DNA of 12,907 nt from CALMFT01 sp041674565 (lineage in GTDB: Bacteria > Patescibacteriota > Gracilibacteria > Absconditabacterales > Absconditicoccaceae): positions 1 through 12,907 of the forward strand of contig JBAYVQ010000016.1 of assembly GCA_041674565.1 (NCBI GenBank), in the 5' to 3' direction. The notes beneath the pieces are model-generated. The model did no database searches, was not told the DNA's origin, and saw nothing but the letters and a program-made list of their open reading frames with translations. Shown piece by piece: positions 1 through 8,853 of this stretch (positions are counted from its first letter, which is position 1; every line of letters starts with the position of its first letter). A program made the translations under genes and the position numbers.

Positions 1-1965
1 CAGTTTATAGATAGTCCTAAAATCAATGGTAACGGTCTGTTCAAGAAAAAAGAAATAAAGATTATTATGGATATGGTATATGACGTATGAGGTCAGCTTA
101 TGCTTTCTGATACGGCAAATAGATTGAAAGATGTATGATTCCAGTTTGCCCAACAGTCTTCAGTATCGGTATCAGTATTTGATATCTTGGAACCAGAAGA
201 AAAAGATCAGACCATTGCAACTGGAGATGTGAAAGTCATGAATCTGCTTAAATATTGGTACAAAGGATTTTATAGCAATGAGGAAAAGTCAGCTATCAAC
301 CAGAATATATGGATAGGTGTAGACAACGAGATACAAAAGAAAACTAAAGAGATCTACTCTAGACATAAAGACAATAATTACTTTATGCTTGCTGATAGTG
401 GAGCGAGATGATCATTTGCCATCCTATCTTACCTATCTGGTATGAGATGATTGGTACAAGGTGCAAGTGGAAAGGTAATTGATCTTCCTATCAAGTCGTG
501 ATACTTGGAGTGATATACGCCTTTGGAGTACTTCTTGGGATGCCACAACTCTAGAAAAGGTAGAACTGATATTGCATTAAAGACAGCGGATAGTGGATAT
601 ATTACTAGAAAACTGTGTGATTCCAATCAGGAAGTGATCGTAAAAGAAGAGGATTGTAAGACACCAGAGTATGTCCAGTTCAATAAGTATGAGCTGCAAA
701 CGGGAGGAGAAAGTTTTGCTGATGTAGTATATGGAAGAGTGCTTGCTCAAGATCTCCAAGATGATAGTGGTCTGACTATCGCTTATACTGGTGATTTGAT
801 AGACAGAAATCTTGTAAATATTATTATGGATAGCCAGATTGAGACGGTACAAGTCAGGTCTAGTATGTGATGTAAAACTGTAAATGGCGTATGTCAAAAA
901 TGTTTTGGTATGGATTTGAGTACAAGACAGTTGATTGAGACAGGAGTAGCTATAGGTATTATTGCTTCTCAGTCACTATGAGAAAGAACCACGCAGTTGA
1001 CGTTGAACAGTAAGCATAACAAGTGAGTTGCTGCATTTGGTGAGGATGTAACACAAGGATGATTGGCTAGAGTGGATGAGTTGCTGGAGGTAAGAATACC
1101 AAAAGCGAAAGGTATCGTGAGCCCTTATGATGGTACGGTCAGGATATCTCAAGATGGTAAATTGCAAACAGTAGAAATATTGGCAGAAGAAGAGAAGAGA
1201 TTCTACTTTATGAAATCAGATTATGTACCTTGTGTTAAAAAAGGTGAGCAACTTACGAAAGGTTCTGACTTTGCGGTGAAAGGTAAGTCAAAACTAAAGG
1301 TAAAAGAAGATGGAGTGGTGATCGAAGTGACTAAAGATCAAGTCGTGCTTGGTGTATACAAATCAGAAAAGAAAACAGTTTCTCCTGGTACAAGACTCAA
1401 AGTTCAAAATGGAGATAAAGTGCTCAAGGGGCAGATTTTGACTGGATGAGCTTTGGATCTCAAGGAATATAAGGAGATAGTCTGAGACCTAGAAGTACAA
1501 AAGTATATTGTAAATGAATTGCAAAAGGTCTATCTTGGTGCATCACAAGAGGTAAATAGAAAGTACATGGAAATAGTAGTGAAGCAGATGTTCTCCAAAT
1601 TCTTGATTGAGGATGGAGGTGATAGTAGTTTTGTCCCAGGAAGTATCGTACCATACGAAGATTATCTCAAGGTATGTGAAGTATTGAGAAATGATAGCAA
1701 AGACTTACCAAAATGACAAAGACTAATATTTGGTCTTACGCAGGTTGCTAAGGAATGAGCTTCTTGGTTATCTGCAGCTTCCTTCCAAGAGACGGTGAGA
1801 GTAATGGTAGAAAACAGTTTGAAAGGTGCTATTGATGAGTTGTGAGATCTCAAATCTAACGTAATTCTTGGCAGACCATTACCTATTGGTAGTAACTTCA
1901 AAAGAACTATGGAGCTCAAGATGTTGGACGAGGAAGATCTTATGGACTTAGATTTGGCAGAATAA
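1..1965 (+). CDS. rpoC: DNA-directed RNA polymerase subunit beta' (RpoC), C-terminal part, 5' end outside window
   Basis: This is the catalytic large subunit of RNA polymerase; 654 codons are present, in frame from base 1 to a TAA. TGA must be read as Gly (15 in-frame TGAs). Seen in order: the ADSGARGS motif near residues 131-138; GMRGL near 147-151; the RKGRTDIALKTADSGY stretch near 185-200; four zinc-ligand cysteines at 219, 291, 298 and 301 (spacing C-X71-C-X6-C-X2-C, as in E. coli C814/C888/C895/C898); the trigger-loop region ASQSLGERTTQLTLNSKH near 322-339; and the C-terminal SAASFQETVRVMVENSLKG and DLKSNVILGRPLPIGSNF segments typical of the end of beta'. The trigger loop departs from the usual EPGTQLTMRTFH: the final His is kept but the neighbouring Arg is Asn. 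The next gene starts 52 bp after the stop. Family assignment is certain. Confidence 0.97.
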
Positions 1966-2016
1966 TATTGTAGCTAACGGTCTTGATTTTCTCTGGCTAT
2001 TGTGTACATTGTCCTC

Positions 2017-3678
2017 ATGATAACTAGGTTCGTCAGATCATATATTATCCAGCTTGTACTGCTTTGTAGTATGGGTTGGATTTTTCTTTTTTATGGTTCA
2101 TGATTGGTGGAGTCTGCTTATGGATTATCTTCTGTGGATGATTTGTATGACAGCGTAGTAAAAATAAATATCTATACCTATGATCCAGTAAGTCGTATAT
2201 TTACCAAGAAACAATTTGGTTCAGCCCTAGTTGTAGATTCTGGTAGTTTACTCACCAATGCCCACGTCGCTCTTTTGGATAATGAAATGGCTCGATATGA
2301 GGTATGCGAATCGCGTATTACTACCAAAGCTCCTGTTTGTTTTGGTGCTGCAACTTTGGAGTATATTGATATTCAGAACGACTTGGCACTTATGAGATTT
2401 GTAAATACACCAAATCTGCCCAGTGTACAGTTATCAAAAACTGACCCAGAAATTGGTTCTGACATCAAGATCTTTTGATTTGGATTGCAATGACAGGGTA
2501 ACTTGAGTGCCAGTAAGGGTATTGTAGCTGGTTACAAGGGAGATTATTTTTCGGTAGACGCACAGATCAATTTTGGTGATAGTTGATGAGGTGGTTTTGA
2601 CAGTAACGGTTCACTAGTTTGAGTTCCTACGTTTGTCCTTATACCGTGAGAGGCAAATGGGGTAGTGCCAGGATGATATCTTACCCCTGTTTCCACCATC
2701 TCTTCATTTCTCGAGATGACAAAAAAATATGTACTTCGTCAGGGTTCTGTATACAACGCATGATACGGCATTACCTCTGTAAAACCAGTCAAACAAACTG
2801 AAACAATGGTAGCTCAAGCCAAATCTTTTGCAGATTTCGTGGCTTCCAAAAAATCTATGTTGGATAATAGAAGATTAAATGTTTTGGATTTTAGCATGAA
2901 TATTAATCCAGAATTCGAAATCGATTCACTATGATATCAGCAAAATCATTCTGAAGCCTCTTTTCGCAGTAAAAATCAGGATGTACAATTTGATGTAACG
3001 AGTTTTGAGTTCAATGGAACTTGGCAAGACCTATTGCGTCAGATTATCAATAATAATGAGGAGGTCAATGAAGATGCGCCAATTGCAACGGAATTGCAAA
3101 GACAAGGGAAGAAACGATACTCTTATACGCGAAGAAATGAAGAATCTTACACCGAATCTCGTTTGTTAGTACATTTTGATGAAAAAACAGGTAGGTGAGT
3201 AACAGTGAATTATTTTGGTGACTATCGCAAGCGTTCGTTTTTGGCCGCACAAAAGATGCGATCTAATTTGAAAATAAAAAAACAAACAAATAGATTGATG
3301 ACGGGCGATGTAATGCTCTATCGTGACTTGCACTATGCTGTGTTGTTGACTAAAGATGGTATCGCTCGCGCTACGGTATCTTATCGCATTTTGGATCAGG
3401 GCGAACCAAATTCTAGACCTGTAAATGACTACCTCGCTGAGTTGGATAATGAAGATGTTTCCTATATTGTTCAATCCAATCAGTCCATGAGTATCGTGGT
3501 GCTAAATGATAGACCAGCATGATATCCTACTCACGTTGTTTTCATAACTAAGACGGTTAACGGCCATCCTACTTCGTTCCAATTTGATGTTACTTTGCAA
3601 TCCAACGATCAGGTGCTGATCACAAAGAAACTTAATCAGCTTATTGATGCTTTTGATTTTGACTACTTTGGGCGTTAG
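2017..3678 (+). CDS. Exported trypsin-like (S1-fold) serine protease with long unknown C-terminal region
   Basis: The 553-aa product probably works outside the membrane. ATG 2017 is chosen because it opens a signal-like N-terminus: Arg at residues 5 and 8, then a hydrophobic stretch (about 10-27). An in-frame TAA lies at 1975. The chymotrypsin-fold triad is visible: H83 in TNAHV, D122 in NDLALMRF and S189 in FGDSGGGGFD, followed by GSLVGVPTF, the arrangement seen in HtrA/DegP-type and related trypsin-like peptidases. Two of the glycines right after S189 are tandem TGA codons, so the active site exists only under UGA=Gly; there are 12 in-frame TGAs. I recognise no PDZ domain. Residues from about 240 to the end are unrecognised. 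There is no Shine-Dalgarno; a weak TTGATT-N16-TACATT lies just before the ATG. htpX follows 76 bp downstream, consistent with envelope protein quality control, which is inference. Confidence 0.85.
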
Positions 3679-3688
3679 TAACAAACTC

Positions 3689-3716
3689 TTGTGATATTTT
3701 GTGTTTTGTGTATAGT
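3689..3716 (+). promoter_or_regulatory. Candidate sigma-70-type promoter for htpX
   Basis: TTGTGA (3689-3694) and TATAGT (3711-3716) are separated by 16 bp, matching 4/6 and 5/6 of the consensus. Transcription would start near 3723, about 30 nt before the htpX ATG. The site lies in the 76-bp gap after the protease gene. The AT-rich background makes chance matches common. Confidence 0.4.
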
Positions 3717-3754
3717 GGCATGGGTAAAGTATTTTACTTGTATTATTTGTGCAT

Positions 3755-4645
3755 ATGTGAAATCGATTGAAAAGAATAGGACTACTGATATTGACCAATC
3801 TGTTTATCATGATTGGGATTTATGTGCTGTTATTTATCTTAGAAAAGTATTTTAATATTTCTTTGGGATGAAACTATCTTGGCATACTATTTTATGGCGT
3901 AATCATTGGTTTTGGTGGAGCTATAGTATCCCTGATGATGTCCAAAATGACTGCCAAAAGGATGTATGGCATACAGTCTATTGATCCCGTTTTATTGGCT
4001 ACGTACCCTCGTAAATTGCAAAACGTATACAATATAGTGCAACGTATTACTCATGAAAAAATGATACCTATGCCAGAGATAGGATATTATGATTCGCAAG
4101 AAGTGAATGCATTTGCTACAGGCGCAACTAAATCTAGCGCTTTGGTGGCGGTCAGTACGGGCTTGCTAGATTCAATGGATGATGAACAAATAAGCTGAGT
4201 CATCTGACATGAGATGGCTCATATAATCAATGGGGATATGGTTACCATGACTTTGCTGCAGGGTATTATGAATACATTCGTATTTTTCTTGTCCAGACTG
4301 ATAGCGTGATGAAGAGGCGATGATGAAGGCAGATCTAGCTACAATCCCTTGATTGCATTGTTGTGCGAAGTATTATTTGGTATACTCGGATCTATTGTCG
4401 TCAATCAGTTTTCACAATATAGAGAGTACAAAGCCGACGAAGGGTCTGCGAAGTTTTTGGGGAAACAGCCTATGATATCTGCTTTGCAAAAGCTGATGAC
4501 TATTTCTGATGAAGCTCATGTGCCTCATGATGAATTTGCAACCATGAAAATATTTGGTGGCAAGAGAATGCGGATGGATATTTTTGCAACCCACCCAAGT
4601 CTTCCCAAGAGAATCGAGAGGCTGAAACATAGTCCTATAACCTAA
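3755..4645 (+). CDS. htpX: Membrane zinc metalloprotease HtpX (M48 family)
   Basis: HtpX degrades damaged membrane proteins at the cytoplasmic membrane. The 296-aa product aligns with E. coli HtpX along its whole length. Seen: two N-terminal membrane segments (about residues 6-28 and 38-60, ending in VSLMMSKMTAKR); EVNAFATGATKSSALVAVSTGLL; the zinc motif HEMAH (H152, E153, H156); INGDMVTMTLLQGIMNTF; two more hydrophobic segments (about 163-182 and 195-220); the third ligand E224 in REYKADEGSAKFLG; and the C-terminal THPSLPKRIERL. Six TGAs are read as Gly, including the one directly before HEMAH and codon 2. ATG 3755 is chosen because residues right after it match the family start (KRIGLLILTNLF) and an in-frame TAA lies at 3725. 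There is no Shine-Dalgarno. uvrC begins 16 bp after the TAA, so they may be co-transcribed. Confidence 0.95.
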
Positions 4646-4661
4646 TCATAATTTCTTACCT

Positions 4662-5870
4662 ATGTCTGATTCTTTGCTCCCGCGTGAGCACTACCATCAA
4701 CAATACAAGGCAATGATGCAAAGCATTCAGGATTTTTTTGGTGGGAAAACAGAATGAGTGAAAAAGTCCTTATTGGGTGAGATACAAGATTGCATTGTTC
4801 ACGAAAAATTTGAGCGAGCCGCAAAACTCAGAGATATTTATAACCATATTGATCAGTTTACTCAAAAACAAACGGTGATACTGGATCCTGCTCTGCATGG
4901 AGTGGTGGCGCAGATTATTTGTATCGAAAACAAACGAGTGTATGTGGTGATGGTCTTTCAGCAAGGTAAAATGGTGGATATATTGAGATTTTCAGAATCT
5001 ATAGATGACCTCGATCAAGATCAGATTATCGCTAGTATAGAATTGGAATTTGGATCGCTTGTTCGTAAAAACGCTTCTGGTGATTCCAAGACGCTGTATG
5101 TGTTTTCCAAATGATTGAGTATCTCAGCGAAGTTACGAAAAGAGCTGGATCAACATTTTAGTAATTTTGTGACTAGTTTTATCGCAAGTAGTAGTTGGCA
5201 AAAGGATAGTCTAGCGAATGATATCTTAAAAGGTCTACAAGAGAGGTATGGCCTTACTTACTATCCATACCGTATTGAGGCACTTGATATTTCTCATCTT
5301 TCGGGTGCTTGGGCAAGCGGCTGACTTAGTTGCCTAGTTGGTACTATGTCTGAAAAGAGGTGATACAGAAGGTATAAGATAAAACTCGCAACCTGATGAG
5401 ATGATTATGATAGTCTTAAAGAATGCATATCAAGGAGATTTAAGGGTGCCTATATGCACTCTATTAAAACTTCTGGCGAACAAGATCCCAAAGCAAGCTT
5501 TTTGCCTGACTTGTTTATTATCGATGGGGGATTGAAACAGTTGGACGTACTGACGAAGCTATTTCAACAATGATTGCTGGATATTGGACTACTGGATATG
5601 ATCCAATTTGTCTCCTTGGGTAAAGGCGCGGCTCGCGGCTCTAGAAGTAAAATATATGGAGAAAAGGAAATATTGTATGTATTAGATATAGAAAAAAAGG
5701 ATTGAATGTTGACAAGTAATAATAAAGATACTATTTCTTTCTCTGTGCGCCAAAAGGAGCTCGTGTATGACGAGGTAGACAAAATTCTTGTGAGAAGTAG
5801 AGATGAAGCCCATAGATTTGCCAATAGTTACAGGAAAAAACAAATGAGCATGGAGATAAGACGTAAATAA
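4662..5870 (+). CDS. uvrC: UvrC core: UVR domain plus RNase H-like endonuclease, without GIY-YIG or C-terminal HhH
   Basis: UvrC is the incision nuclease of nucleotide excision repair. This 402-aa form keeps the UVR domain (about residues 37-66, HEKFERAAKLRD, which in the family contacts UvrB) and the nuclease domain responsible for the 5' cut: LDISHLSG (D209), GDDYDSLKECISRRF (D247/D248), PDLFIIDGGLKQL (D288) and RDEAHRF (H384). Full-length UvrC is about 600 aa. Here the N-terminal GIY-YIG domain (3' cut) and Cys-rich region are absent: the protein starts where the family reads EEY...v..fl.Gk, and an in-frame TAA lies at 4638, 24 bp before the ATG. The (HhH)2 domain that normally follows EAHRF is also missing; the product stops 18 residues after it. 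Eight TGAs are read as Gly, including a tandem pair before DDYDS. It lies 16 bp after htpX. The gene itself looks intact and non-degenerate. Confidence 0.9.
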
Positions 5871-5889
5871 TTAATGAAGTATATTACTA

Positions 5890-5905
5890 TATAATCTGAG
5901 GCGGT
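5890..5905 (+). promoter_or_regulatory. Perfect -10 hexamer and the window's clearest Shine-Dalgarno-like site before the 5908 gene
   Basis: TATAAT (5890-5895) lies 12 bp before the ATG and is followed by GAGGCGG (5899-5905), a Shine-Dalgarno-like stretch just upstream of the start. I see no convincing -35 at normal spacing. If the -10 is used, transcription would start within or beside the GAGGCGG, so the two signals may not both be used. Confidence 0.35.
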
Positions 5906-5907
5906 AG

Positions 5908-6744
5908 ATGAAAAAGGACTGATTGATTGTGAGGACAACTGAAGATGACCGAGCTATGGCCAAGCGAGTTAATGCACAGGCGTCTCATATTGCTAAGATG
6001 ATGAATCTGACTAATTATGATATGCGTATGCTGCTGGCTGGCGATAAGCTTGTTTCCAATGATGATATTTTCAATATTCTGAAAAAACAAGGGCGCTTGT
6101 ATAGTGATAAATGCCTCTTGAAAGCTTGATTTGTTGTGTCTAAGCCAAGATCTGCAGAACAGATCCAGGAGCTATTTACGATAGGTGAAAGGGAGTCCGT
6201 ATATCAAGAGTTTGTTTTTCATTGCGAAAGAAGAACATATTTTTTGAAGTTGTGTTCCAAAATTATTGAGCATGTTGAGAAAATTTTACGTGTCTACGAT
6301 TCTGATGGTAAAAAACGCGGTCTTTTGTCCTTAGCGGAATGGGAACTTTTGGAATCAATAGCTAATATGCAGGATCTGTGTGATGAGGGTCTTAACAATG
6401 TTAAAAACCTTATGGAGGAATACCACACTTACTACATGTCACGTAATGATATCTTATACAACACTAAGTCTGGAGTGGATATGGGTTTTTCTTTTAGGGA
6501 TTCTTTTGTCTACTATTTCTCTTGGCTAAACCAAACTCATCTAACGCAATACAGACCCAATTGTCATTCTATTGATGATTCTATTGAAGATTTTTTCCAC
6601 ACTCTGGTCGATAATAAAGCAGATCACAGATGCCTAGTAAGGATTTTGAAAGGAGAAAGTATCCCTTATAACACAAAAATAAAAGTATCGCCACTCAATC
6701 AGTTTGAAAGAGATTTTATTAATGCTTTTGCTTTTTTGGATTAG
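5908..6744 (+). CDS. Hypothetical soluble protein, 278 aa
   Basis: I do not recognise this protein. ATG 5908 is preferred because GAGGCGG precedes it. Two TGAs are read as Gly (residues 5 and 74); without recoding it would appear as two separate genes. The product has no signal peptide or membrane segment. It looks mainly alpha-helical and mixed in charge, with eight cysteines scattered and no obvious metal motif. A stretch of about residues 20-70 (ASHIAKMMNLTNYDMRMLLAG, then DIFNILKKQGRLYS) could be a small helical DNA- or protein-binding fold, but this is a guess. It starts 37 bp after uvrC on the same strand. Its last 26 bp overlap the end of the minus-strand gene 6719-7831. The reading frame is secure from length and codon pattern; function is unknown. 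Confidence 0.75.
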
Positions 6745-7831
6745 TTTTGGATCGCTGTATACCTTGTCAGCTTATACTCATTTTTATATACTCATCATAC
6801 CTTGGTGGAGTCATATTGAGGAAAGCGAAGCCGTTGTTTTGCAGAACTGCTTGAGAAGGTGCGGTAAGATTGTGGAACAAAGCTGATTGAGACTCGCATA
6901 TAAATCATTTTAGATTTGGTGGAGATTGCGCAAAGGTGATATGATCGCTACATAAATCGCAAGAAAATAGTAAGTTGTCTCAAGATGCATAGTCAATAGC
7001 TATTTCCATTTCGTCCAAATTACTACCATGTCGATGGTAGAGTGCTTGATCTGGTTGTAAAGTCCCCATCGCTCTCGAGTGATGCATGATTCTATGATTT
7101 GCTAGTATGTCTTTTGGTAATGTTGCAAACATATCTGCAAATTTTCTGACTTGAAATATGTAAGGTAGCCCATCTTGGGCGATTGCTATCTCATACTGTA
7201 GTTTATCGTCTTCCTTAAAAATGTTCAACTTTCTGAGAAGCTGCACCAAAGATAGTGTTTTTTTTATTGCTTGAGTGTCTGGGTGTCAATCTATTCAGAT
7301 TATTTGATCTCATACCACGTCTGTAATCCTTCTTCAGTAAAACGTTCACATACTACCTGTATCAACAAAGAAATGATCGTGTTGATTAGGATGTTCTGTG
7401 ATGGTATACAGGGTATGCTTGATATAAGGAGTCAACAAATAGTGTAGCTCTTCGGCATAGTTTTTATTGTGTGCGCTGAAGGAATTTTCTGTGCGGTGAT
7501 CTAAGACATCTTGAAATGATTGACGATTATCATGTAGGAAGCCACTCCTTCGTTCTCGTTCTGGGTCTGGCAGGGTGATGGTGGGCAGAAAATCTACCAA
7601 GCCAAACCGGTCTTTGGGGTGACTTGCGCGAGCTAATATATCGGGTGATCCGAAAGACCTCCTCGAATCAATCAATGCTTTGTATACTTTTTGTGATACA
7701 GTTGCCCTATGAGCTATGATTCGCGCTGGAGCAAGATGTTTCCTTAGTTGTGGATAGTGGTCATGTAATAACTGTAGTGTTCAAGCCTTTCCTCAGTATT
7801 GGGCAATATACGATTCCAGTTGACTGTGCAT
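6719..7831 (-). CDS. Compact PEP synthase/PPDK-like protein (nucleotide-binding plus swivelling phosphohistidine-like domains)
   Basis: The 370-aa product resembles the first two domains of PEP synthase and pyruvate phosphate dikinase. Seen in order: YGGKAGTLQLL near residues 11-21 (family: GGK.ASL.el); ILARASHPKDRFGLVDFLPT near 65-84, with R68 at the place of the family's VRSSa..ED; and QYEIAIAQDGLPYIFQVRKF (212-231), matching the end of the ATP-grasp domain (IEwai...G..yilQaRp) with E214 and R229. Last comes GFICESQSALFHN, with H320 where the family has the phosphorylated His of SHAAI. The catalytic PEP/pyruvate barrel is absent and the ATP-grasp part is shorter than usual, so enzymatic conversion of pyruvate is doubtful. 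Many TGAs are read as Gly, including both outer Gly of GGKAG. ATG 7831 follows a good promoter. Family assignment is by motif memory and moderate; substrate is unknown. Confidence 0.6.
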
Positions 7832-7862
7832 AACTTTTATCAATTGTAAAAACTGTCCGCTA

Positions 7863-7890
7863 CATATAATGTTATATATTTTATTGTCAA
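7863..7890 (-). promoter_or_regulatory. Promoter for the minus-strand PEP synthase-like gene
   Basis: Read on the minus strand, a perfect TTGACA (7885-7890) is followed after 16 bp by TATATG (7863-7868). Transcription would start near 7856, giving a leader of about 25 nt to ATG 7831. The spacing matches the candidate promoter of the other minus-strand gene at 11082. Confidence 0.5.
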
Positions 7891-7913
7891 TTGATTGATT
7901 TTTTTTATTTTCT

Positions 7914-7953
7914 TTGTAATTTACAAAATAGAATTTATTATTATAAAATAATA
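7914..7953. repeat. Two AT-rich inverted repeats in the divergent intergenic region
   Basis: TTGTAA-T-TTACAA (7914-7926) is a perfect 13-bp palindrome. TATTAT-TATAAA-ATAATA (7936-7953) is a perfect inverted repeat with 6-bp arms. Both lie in the 146-bp gap between divergent genes, between the minus-strand promoter and ATG 7978. TTGTAA-N16-TATTAT could also serve as the plus-strand promoter. In DNA this AT-rich such palindromes occur by chance, so an operator role is only possible. Confidence 0.3.
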
Positions 7954-7977
7954 TCTTTTAACATTGTCCGCGTGCGT

Positions 7978-8388
7978 ATGATCGAATTGTTGAAAAAAAA
8001 TGCAAGTCGCTGTATTGCTCTAGTTGTGGTGGAAATTGTAGTCATGACTGTATTTCATATTATTGAAGGAGAACAATTTGTGATTTCTGAATTACTAGCT
8101 TTATGATTACATCTTTTCTTGTCTTTGTTCTGATTATGTTTTTATGTTATCATGAGATCCAAACTGAAGATGAGCTCAACAAGGTGGTTTGATCTCAAAA
8201 GAATAGTTGGAGAGCCCCTACTGTATCTTGTGTTTGATTTTTTTATTATCCACGTGATAATGGGTCTAGCGATGGGAGAATTTGAATTGCATATACCAGA
8301 GTTGATAGCTATCATTGTTTTTGTGTATGGGATAAATCTATACTTTGATACAAGCAAACATCATTGTTGTCATGATCACTGTAATTAA
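7978..8388 (+). CDS. Small membrane protein with internal duplication and His/Cys-rich C-terminus
   Basis: The 136-aa product has four predicted membrane segments (about residues 12-29, 37-56, 80-98 and 108-122). The two halves resemble each other: GEQFVISELLAL in the first aligns with GEFELHIPELIAI in the second, each between two hydrophobic stretches and preceded by a basic segment (LLKKNASR, DLKR), so it looks like a tandem two-helix repeat. The C-terminus is KHHCCHDHCN, a cluster of four His and three Cys that could bind metal; that is inference. TGAs at 8104 and 8131 are read as Gly and join the halves, which otherwise appear as two short fragments. ATG 7978 is chosen because it gives a short basic start before the first helix; a longer TTG start at 7891 is possible. 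There is no Shine-Dalgarno. I do not recognise the family; it is transcribed divergently from the PEP synthase-like gene. Confidence 0.7.
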
Positions 8389-8413
8389 GCCAGATTTGCT
8401 TTTTTTTGGTATA

Positions 8414-8447
8414 TAGTTATATTTGTATTACACATTTAGTTATATTT
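8414..8447 (+). repeat. 11-bp direct repeat upstream of the RRM gene
   Basis: TAGTTATATTT occurs at 8414-8424 and again at 8437-8447, 23 bp apart start to start, inside the 65-bp gap before ATG 8454. Each copy contains a TATATT that could act as a -10. It may be a promoter or a binding site pair; low complexity makes chance plausible. Confidence 0.35.
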
Positions 8448-8453
8448 TGTTTG

Positions 8454-8825
8454 ATGAGTATTAGTAAAAAAATCTTGTATGTAGGAAATCTTGCTCGATC
8501 TATGAGAGATGAAGACCTATCAGCTTTGTTTGAAGAACATGGTCCTTTGGTTGCTCACTACACAGAGATGAGCGAAAGAGGCTATCCTAAGAGTTTTGGT
8601 ACCTTTGTGGTCATGGATCACCAAACGGGTAGATCAAAATGATTTGGATTTGTAGAGTTTGATGGCGAAAATGCTGAAGAAAATGCGGCAAAAGCTATTG
8701 AGGCACTAAATGGTCAAACCATCAAAGAAAGACCAATTACTGTCAGATACAAAGAAGACAAACCTCCTATGGAAGGTGGTGACAGAAGGTCTCCTAGACC
8801 ATCTCATCATGCTGACGGAGAATAA
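8454..8825 (+). CDS. RRM-domain RNA-binding protein
   Basis: This 123-aa protein has a single RNA recognition motif, like the small Rbp proteins of cyanobacteria and other bacteria, and probably binds RNA in the cytoplasm. RNP2 is ILYVGNL (residues 7-13). RNP1 is KGFGFVEF (62-69), whose first Gly (63) is a TGA codon; the standard code would cut the protein inside RNP1. The usual DHQTGRSK precedes RNP1, and AIEALNGQTIKERPITVRY closes the fold (about residues 81-99). Between GPLV and FVVMDHQTG there are about 17 extra residues (AHYTEMSERGYPKSFGT) compared with typical bacterial RRMs, where beta-2 follows directly. The tail (about 100-123) is short, Pro/Arg/Gly/His-rich and probably disordered. 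ATG 8454 sits just before RNP2. There is no Shine-Dalgarno. femX-like follows after 28 bp. Confidence 0.92.
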
Positions 8826-8853
8826 TACTATGTATTATAGTGCCTATTAGCAT

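Noticed and set aside
4638..4662. A frameshift or pseudogene explanation for the short UvrC
   Set aside because: The upstream sequence is the intact end of htpX, so no GIY-YIG remnant is present in any frame, and the remaining frame is free of TAA/TAG over 402 codons with active-site residues kept.
6722..6913. A short plus-strand frame with a hydrophobic N-terminus after the 5908 gene
   Set aside because: It is antisense to the end of the PEP synthase-like gene, has no start signal and no recognisable product.
8389..8410. A possible terminator with a T-run after the duplicated membrane protein gene
   Set aside because: There is a run of T (from about 8400) but no convincing stem before it, so I do not call an intrinsic terminator.
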